Origin: an uncultured Pelagibacteraceae bacterium
Lineage (GTDB): Bacteria > Pseudomonadota > Alphaproteobacteria > Pelagibacterales > Pelagibacteraceae
Direction of reading: 5' to 3'
NCBI GenBank assembly: GCA_902582345.1
Contig: CACHRU010000001.1
Span: 62,001 to 126,000 of the forward strand
DNA length: 64,000 nucleotides
Below, piece after piece: positions 58,317 to 64,000 of the stretch. The translations under genes were made by a program, and so were the position numbers. The notes beneath the pieces are model-generated. The model made no database searches, was not told where the DNA came from, and saw nothing but the letters and a program-made list of their open reading frames with translations. Position 1 is the first letter of the stretch, and every line of letters begins with the position of its first letter.

Positions 58317-59580
58317 AATTTTTTACTAATCTCTTAAATTCCTTTCCTCTTTCAGCAAAATTTTTATACTGGTCGTATGATGCGCTTGATGGACTTAACA
58401 AAACTGAAAATGAAAATTTATTATTCTTAACATCTTTAAAAATTTGATTAAGAGCATTTTTTAAATCTTTAAAAATTAGATAATTTACTTGACCTTTAAG
58501 TTGCTTTTTAAAGAAATTTACGTTTTTCCCAATTATATAAGCTTTTGCAATATTTTTTTTGACATTTGACAAATTAAAGTTATCTCTCTCTTTTGGTAAA
58601 CCTCCTAGTATCCAATAAATATTTTTATTACTTTCTAAAGCTTTTTTTGTTGAGGCAAAGCTGGTTGCTTTTGAGTCATTAATAAATTGATAATTTTTTT
58701 TTTTATAAAAAATCTCATGGCGATGTTCAAGACCTTTAAAAGAGTCGATATATTTGATAAAATTTTTTTTTTTAATATTAAATGTTTTTGATATTTCGTA
58801 TACAAAGTGGAGATTATTATCATTAATCTTAGATTTAAAGTATTCATTTTTAATTTTATTTTTTATGTCCAAAAATTTTAATGAACTTATTTTTTTTAAT
58901 TTGCTCTTGAAACTATTTTTTTTAAAAATTTTTATATGTCTTTCCTCCTTCAAAAATGCGAGATTATTTTTTCTTTGATTATTAAATACTCTAAATTTAG
59001 AACTTTCATAATTTTTAAAAGTACCATGCCAGTCAAGATGATCATTGGTAATATTTAATATTGCAGCTATATCAGGTTTTAAAAATTTTGAGTATGCTAA
59101 TTGGAACGATGATGCTTCAATTATGACAACTGGTTTTCTTTTTAAACTGATGTCCAAAACAGGAATTCCGATATTTCCTCCCAATTTAACTTTAAATTTT
59201 TTTTGCAAGATATGTTCTAACATTTTACATGCTGTCGATTTCCCGTTGGTCCCCGTTAAAATTATTGATTTCACATTTGGATTAAATAGATAAAATAAAT
59301 CTAAATCTGTAATGATTTTATTTTCATTGTATTTTAGTTCCTTATAAAAAATTGTCCTTTTAAGATTTATACCAGGACTCATTATAATAAAATCTGCATT
59401 AAAAATTTTTTTCTTAAATTCATTTTTTTTTATTTTGCTATAAAGGTTTCTGCGATTTTTAACATCATCCCATGTTGAAAATGATTTGATATTTTTTTTT
59501 TTTAAAAAATTAACAACTGATTTTCCACTGACGCCTAAACCATAGATGCAATATGTCTTCAAATTTAAAGATTTATTCAT
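58294..59580 (-). CDS. murD: UDP-N-acetylmuramoylalanine-D-glutamate ligase
   Basis: YGLGVSGKSVVNFLK; LTGTNGKSTACKML; NITNDHLDWHGTF. Confidence 0.94.
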   Translation of the reverse strand: MNKSLNLKTYCIYGLGVSGKSVVNFLKKKNIKSFSTWDDVKNRRNLYSKIKKNEFKKKIFNADFIIMSPGINLKRTIFYKELKYNENKIITDLDLFYLFNPNVKSIILTGTNGKSTACKMLEHILQKKFKVKLGGNIGIPVLDISLKRKPVVIIEASSFQLAYSKFLKPDIAAILNITNDHLDWHGTFKNYESSKFRVFNNQRKNNLAFLKEERHIKIFKKNSFKSKLKKISSLKFLDIKNKIKNEYFKSKINDNNLHFVYEISKTFNIKKKNFIKYIDSFKGLEHRHEIFYKKKNYQFINDSKATSFASTKKALESNKNIYWILGGLPKERDNFNLSNVKKNIAKAYIIGKNVNFFKKQLKGQVNYLIFKDLKNALNQIFKDVKNNKFSFSVLLSPSSASYDQYKNFAERGKEFKRLVKNYAKKNFI

Positions 59581-59583
59581 TGA

Positions 59584-60669
59584 CTATCTTAATTTTAAAG
59601 TTGCTAGACCTATTAAAGCAAGAATTATTGCGATAATCCAAAATCTAATAACAATTGTAGACTCAGCCCAACCCTTTTTTTCAAAATGATGGTGAATTGG
59701 TGCCATCATGAAAACTCTCTTTCCAGTAAGTTTAAAAGAAATTACTTGAATTATTACAGAAATAGTCTCTAAGACAAATAAACCACCAATTATTGCTAGA
59801 ACTATTTCGTGCTTCACTATTATTGCAACAGCTGCAAGTGATCCACCAAGAGATAAAGAGCCGGTATCACCCATAAAAATTTTAGCAGGCGGCGCGTTAT
59901 ACCATAAAAAACCTAAGCAAGAACCAACTATTGATCCACAAAAAATTGAAATTTCTCCTACGTCCGGAATGTACTGTAAATGAAGATATTCTGAGAAAAT
60001 GGTATTGCCAACGACATAACTGATTAGTGTAAAAGACAAAGCAACCAACATGACTGGGACTGTAGCTAAGCCATCTAAACCGTCAGTTAAATTTACTGCG
60101 TTAGATGAACCAATAATTACAAAAAGTGCAAATGGTATAAAAAATATTCCCATATAAACAATAAAGTTTTTAAAAAACGGAAAATATAAGTTATACAAAT
60201 ATTGATGACCTGAAAATTTTATTAAAACAAAAACAGTTACTAAACCTATTATAAGCTGCCCCAAAAATTTTAATTTTGAGTTAAGTCCAATTGAATTTTC
60301 ATATTTAATTTTTAGTAAATCGTCTAAAAAACCCAACAAACCCAAGCTTAAAGAGACAAATATTAAAGTCCAAACATAGATATTTTTGAGGTCAGCCCAC
60401 AGGAGTGTTGTTGAGATCATTCCTATTATGATTATTATACCTCCCATAGTTGGTGTTCCTGATTTTTTGACAATATGATCTATAGGTCCATCTCTACGTA
60501 TTGGGCCAGCTATTTGATTTTTGGAAAAAACTTTTATTAAAGGTCCGCCTATAATAAAAACTATTATTAGCGAAGTTATAACCGATAATCCTGTTCGAAA
60601 AGTTAAATATTTAAATACATTTAAATAAGAGAATGTATCAACCAATGAAGTAAGAAAACTAAATAACAT
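59584..60669 (-). CDS. mraY: Phospho-MurNAc-pentapeptide transferase
   Basis: GTPTMGGIIIIIG; NAVNLTDGLDGLA; FMGDTGSLSLGG; MAPIHHHFEKKGW. Confidence 0.96.
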   Translation of the reverse strand: MLFSFLTSLVDTFSYLNVFKYLTFRTGLSVITSLIIVFIIGGPLIKVFSKNQIAGPIRRDGPIDHIVKKSGTPTMGGIIIIIGMISTTLLWADLKNIYVWTLIFVSLSLGLLGFLDDLLKIKYENSIGLNSKLKFLGQLIIGLVTVFVLIKFSGHQYLYNLYFPFFKNFIVYMGIFFIPFALFVIIGSSNAVNLTDGLDGLATVPVMLVALSFTLISYVVGNTIFSEYLHLQYIPDVGEISIFCGSIVGSCLGFLWYNAPPAKIFMGDTGSLSLGGSLAAVAIIVKHEIVLAIIGGLFVLETISVIIQVISFKLTGKRVFMMAPIHHHFEKKGWAESTIVIRFWIIAIILALIGLATLKLR

Positions 60670-63433
60670 TTGTTCCCCTTCTTAATTGTTTTACTATTTG
60701 ATTTAAACCCATAGCATTAGAACCTTTCATCATCAAAATATCGTTTTTACTTATTATGTTGGAAAAAACTTCATCAAAATCACTTTTGTTTTGAAGAATA
60801 TTGCCTCTTTTTTCAATTTTAATTTTTTTGTATGTATTCAAAATTTTATCTCCATAAACGAATACTTTATCTATATCAGCTTTATTGATTATTTTTGACA
60901 AATCTTTATGGTAAAATTCTGACTTTTTACCAAGTTCCAGCATATCGCTAAGTAAAATATATTTTTTTGAAGTATTATTTTTCGACTCAGACAATTTTTT
61001 AATAGCATTTTTGACCGAATAAGGATTGGCATTGTAAGTTTCATCTATTAGTTTGAATGAAGTGTTAAATCTTTTGATATTATAATACTTTCCTCTGCCA
61101 TCGAGAGGATAAATATTTTTGAAATATTTCAATGATTTTTTAATGTCGATATTTAATATATTCATTATAGTTAATGAAATAGTTAGACTGTAGGGATTAA
61201 TTATTGGAGATATAATTGAATAATGATTTTTTTTTATTTTAATAATTAATTTCTGCTGTTTTTTAAGTAATTTATAATATCTTATTTTCACGTCTGATTT
61301 TTCTGAGAAACCGATTGATATAATATTTTTAATGTTGTTCTTTTTAGCCCTTTTTAAAAAATAGTTAAAAAACCTATCATCTCTATTAAGTAAAAGTGTG
61401 CCATCTTTTTTGATATTATCTATGAGTTCACCTTTAGCTTTAGCAATATATGAGATATTTTTAAAGTTCTCTATATGTGCTTCTCCTATATTAGTTATAA
61501 CGCCGATATCAGGTTTGATAATTTTGGTTAGACGATCTATTTCTCCAGCTTTACTCATGCCAACTTCAAATACACCTGATGTATGTTTTCTCTCTAAATT
61601 TGAGAGACTTAAGGGGACTCCAAAGTGGTTATTAAAAGATTTTGGTGAATAATAAGTAGGATGAAACTTTTGAAGTAGACTGCCCAAAACAGTCTTAACT
61701 GTAGTTTTGCCTGAGCTACCTGTAATTGCAATTATATTTGCCTTTAAATTTTGTCTCTTAAGAGATGAAAATTTTTGAAGGAACTTAAGCGTATTTTTTA
61801 CTTTAATTATTTTTCCAAGTGGGGCTGCAAGTTTGTTTTTTGAAACTACACAATATTTTGAACCTTTTCTAATTGCCTCATTTACAAAGGAGTGTCCATC
61901 GAACTTTTTTCCCTTAATTGCAACAAAAATATTATTTTTTTTTATTTTTTTTGAATTTATCGAAATTCCTTCAAATTTAAAATCTTTTTTTGTTTTTAAG
62001 ATTTTTTTTAAAATATTTGAGTTAAATGTAAAATTATTAAATTTTATAAATGTCTTTTTTGGTAAATCAAAATTTCTTACTATATTTTTATCGGAAATAT
62101 TCAAAATTTTTTGTCCATAGTCCTGATAAGTTTCGTGTCCTTTACCAGCAATTAAAATGATTTCTCCTGGCTTTGAGTTTTTAATAGCTGAAATAATTGC
62201 TTTTTTCCTACTAGGAATATCAAAATATTTTAATCCTGTTAGATGTTTTGTAATATCTCTTCTAATACTTTTTGGATTTTCATTTCTGGGATTATCATCA
62301 GTTACAAAAATTAAATTACTAAACTTTTTAGCAGTAAGAGCCATAAATTTTCTTTTCTTTCGATCTCGTTCTCCCCCGCAACCAAAAACTAAATTAATAT
62401 TATCTGAATATTGTTTTTTTAGAGATGCTAGAACAGTATTAAGTGCATCTGGAGTATGTGCATAATCAATAAACACTTTCACTTTATTTGGAAAAGTTTT
62501 AACTAATTCCAATCGACCATTAACATTTTTTATATATTTTAATTTTTTAAAAATATTCAATTTTGAGACTTTTGATTGATTAGCGGCAACAATTGCCATT
62601 AAAAGATTTTTAGTTTGAAAATCACCAATCAAATTTGGCTTATTTTTTTTTGGAATTTTAAGATCATTGATTGGGACAATTTTTAGATTTCTTGCTTTAG
62701 AAATTTTTTTAATATATTTAAACTCTTTTAATTCACAATCAGTAATTATAATTCCATTTTTATGTATAATGTCTTTAAAAAGAATCATTTTTGAATTAAA
62801 ATACTCTTTCATACTTTTATGATAATCAAGATGATCCTGGCTAAAATTAGTAAAAATACCAGTTTTTATTTTTAAACCACCCAATCTTTCTTGTTTTAAT
62901 CCATGGCTAGATGCCTCGATAATTACATTATCAATTCCTTTTCTTTTAAGATTTGATAACTCAGTATGCAATGTAATTATGTCGGGACTTGTCAAATTTG
63001 TTTTTTTAATTTTTTTTGAATACACCCCTAAAGTTCCAATAGACGCTACAGGAATTTTATTATTCGATAAAATTTGATAATAAAATTGAACTACAGAACT
63101 TTTACCGTTTGTACCTGTGACAGCTATAATGTTTTTTGGTTTTTTTGCGTAGAAATTTCTACAGGCATTAGCAATTTCTTTTCTGATATTTTTTACTTTA
63201 ATTGCTGGTATGCCGATGTTTGACAAATTCAACTTTCCTTCAAAAATTACGGCGCAGGCACCCTTTTTTTCTGCCTCAAGGATATATTTTTTTCCATTTG
63301 TCTTAGAACCAGGTAAAGCAAAAAATAAATAATTTTTTTTCACCTTTCTGCTGTCTAAAGCTAAATTTTTAACTTTAATCTTTCTATAATTATTTGGAAT
63401 TGATTTAATCAGTTTTTCTAGCAACATATTCAT
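60659..63433 (-). CDS. Bifunctional MurE-MurF ligase fusion
   Basis: N-half MurE (AVTGTNGKSSVVQFY, GCGGERDRKKR, LIAGKGHETYQDYG); C-half MurF (AITGSSGKTTVKTVLGSLL, YNANPYSVKNAI), in one 924-aa ORF. Confidence 0.93.
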   Translation of the reverse strand: MNMLLEKLIKSIPNNYRKIKVKNLALDSRKVKKNYLFFALPGSKTNGKKYILEAEKKGACAVIFEGKLNLSNIGIPAIKVKNIRKEIANACRNFYAKKPKNIIAVTGTNGKSSVVQFYYQILSNNKIPVASIGTLGVYSKKIKKTNLTSPDIITLHTELSNLKRKGIDNVIIEASSHGLKQERLGGLKIKTGIFTNFSQDHLDYHKSMKEYFNSKMILFKDIIHKNGIIITDCELKEFKYIKKISKARNLKIVPINDLKIPKKNKPNLIGDFQTKNLLMAIVAANQSKVSKLNIFKKLKYIKNVNGRLELVKTFPNKVKVFIDYAHTPDALNTVLASLKKQYSDNINLVFGCGGERDRKKRKFMALTAKKFSNLIFVTDDNPRNENPKSIRRDITKHLTGLKYFDIPSRKKAIISAIKNSKPGEIILIAGKGHETYQDYGQKILNISDKNIVRNFDLPKKTFIKFNNFTFNSNILKKILKTKKDFKFEGISINSKKIKKNNIFVAIKGKKFDGHSFVNEAIRKGSKYCVVSKNKLAAPLGKIIKVKNTLKFLQKFSSLKRQNLKANIIAITGSSGKTTVKTVLGSLLQKFHPTYYSPKSFNNHFGVPLSLSNLERKHTSGVFEVGMSKAGEIDRLTKIIKPDIGVITNIGEAHIENFKNISYIAKAKGELIDNIKKDGTLLLNRDDRFFNYFLKRAKKNNIKNIISIGFSEKSDVKIRYYKLLKKQQKLIIKIKKNHYSIISPIINPYSLTISLTIMNILNIDIKKSLKYFKNIYPLDGRGKYYNIKRFNTSFKLIDETYNANPYSVKNAIKKLSESKNNTSKKYILLSDMLELGKKSEFYHKDLSKIINKADIDKVFVYGDKILNTYKKIKIEKRGNILQNKSDFDEVFSNIISKNDILMMKGSNAMGLNQIVKQLRRGTNVI

Positions 63434-64000
63434 GCATAGATTGATTTTTATTTATGGCTAAAATTGGTCCAATTTTTTTTATAATCTTGCCAGAGACGTA
63501 TACGGTATTCCAACCAGCTTCATTTCTATCAACTTTGATAAGTGATCCTCTATAATTATAAATTATATGAGGTGCTGGTTTTGGATTATCAAGCATTACT
63601 AGTAAGGTAAATTTTGGGTCACTTTTTGGAAAAATAGAAACAAAAGTATTTATATTTTCATTTTCTTTTCCATATTTTTGTGATGTTCCTGTTTTTCCAC
63701 CTACGTCATAGCCGTAAATGTTTGCAAGACTAGCTGTACCATTTTTATCTGTTACAACTTTTCTTAAAATATTATTAATTTTTTCACTTGTGTCTTTGCT
63801 TATTACTCTTTCATTTAGTAATTCTTTTTTTTTATTTATTAAAGTTGGTTGTATCAAAAATCCACCATTAGAAAGAGTTGCATAAGCAGAGGCAACTTGT
63901 AAAGGAGTAGTTGTTATTCCATGACCGTAAGAAACTGTTTCTAGTTTACATTTATGCCATTTAAATTTAAGAGGTGTACCTACTTCATCTAATTCGATTT
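63405..64000 (-). CDS. ftsI: Peptidoglycan transpeptidase FtsI (PBP3), 5' part beyond window
   Basis: VSYGHGITTTPLQVASAYATLSNGG, GGKTGTSQKYG; frame open to 64000. Confidence 0.92.
   Translation of the reverse strand, partial: IELDEVGTPLKFKWHKCKLETVSYGHGITTTPLQVASAYATLSNGGFLIQPTLINKKKELLNERVISKDTSEKINNILRKVVTDKNGTASLANIYGYDVGGKTGTSQKYGKENENINTFVSIFPKSDPKFTLLVMLDNPKPAPHIIYNYRGSLIKVDRNEAGWNTVYVSGKIIKKIGPILAINKNQSMHEYVARKTD

Overview
This AT-rich, densely packed window looks like an alphaproteobacterial genome of the SAR11/Pelagibacter type. That assignment is inferred from gene content, tiny or overlapping intergenic spaces and a permuted tmRNA; no search was run. Blocks: (1) one-carbon/methylamine catabolism: DMGDH-like C-terminus (truncated at the left edge), etfB, etfA, ETF-QO, an MFS transporter and sarcosine oxidase soxB-D-A-G (1-10.8 kb). 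(2) A small hydroxyacid dehydrogenase / EamA / DadA-like operon and bactofilin (11.2-14.9 kb). (3) Cell shape and branched-chain amino acids: rodA, mrdA, mreD, mreC, mreB, leuA, ilvC, ilvH, ilvB (15-25.5 kb). (4) miaA, degP, DUF2065, hflC, hflK, mrp, thyX (25.5-31.8 kb). (5) A circularly permuted two-piece tmRNA gene (about 31.9-32.13 kb). Its 3'-terminal hairpin recurs twice downstream, flanking sodB and several small ORFs. (6) An accessory surface-glycan-type cassette (33.5-41.5 kb): GGCT-like, PhyH, SGNH, FkbM, GNAT, AAC(3)-like, DUF4910-like and LIC12162-like. (7) MazG-like, fumC, uvrD, pepP (41.5-47.2 kb). (8) A division/cell-wall cluster on the minus strand: ligA, bamD, lpxC, ftsA, ftsQ, ddl, murB, murC, murG, ftsW, murD, mraY, a fused murE-murF and a partial ftsI (47.2-64 kb). 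ftsZ is missing from its canonical slot and FtsA is strikingly degenerate. The most interesting signals are the three direct repeats of the tmRNA terminal hairpin with associated micro-ORFs and promoter-like boxes, the empty ftsZ slot next to the degenerate FtsA, and the glycan cassette.
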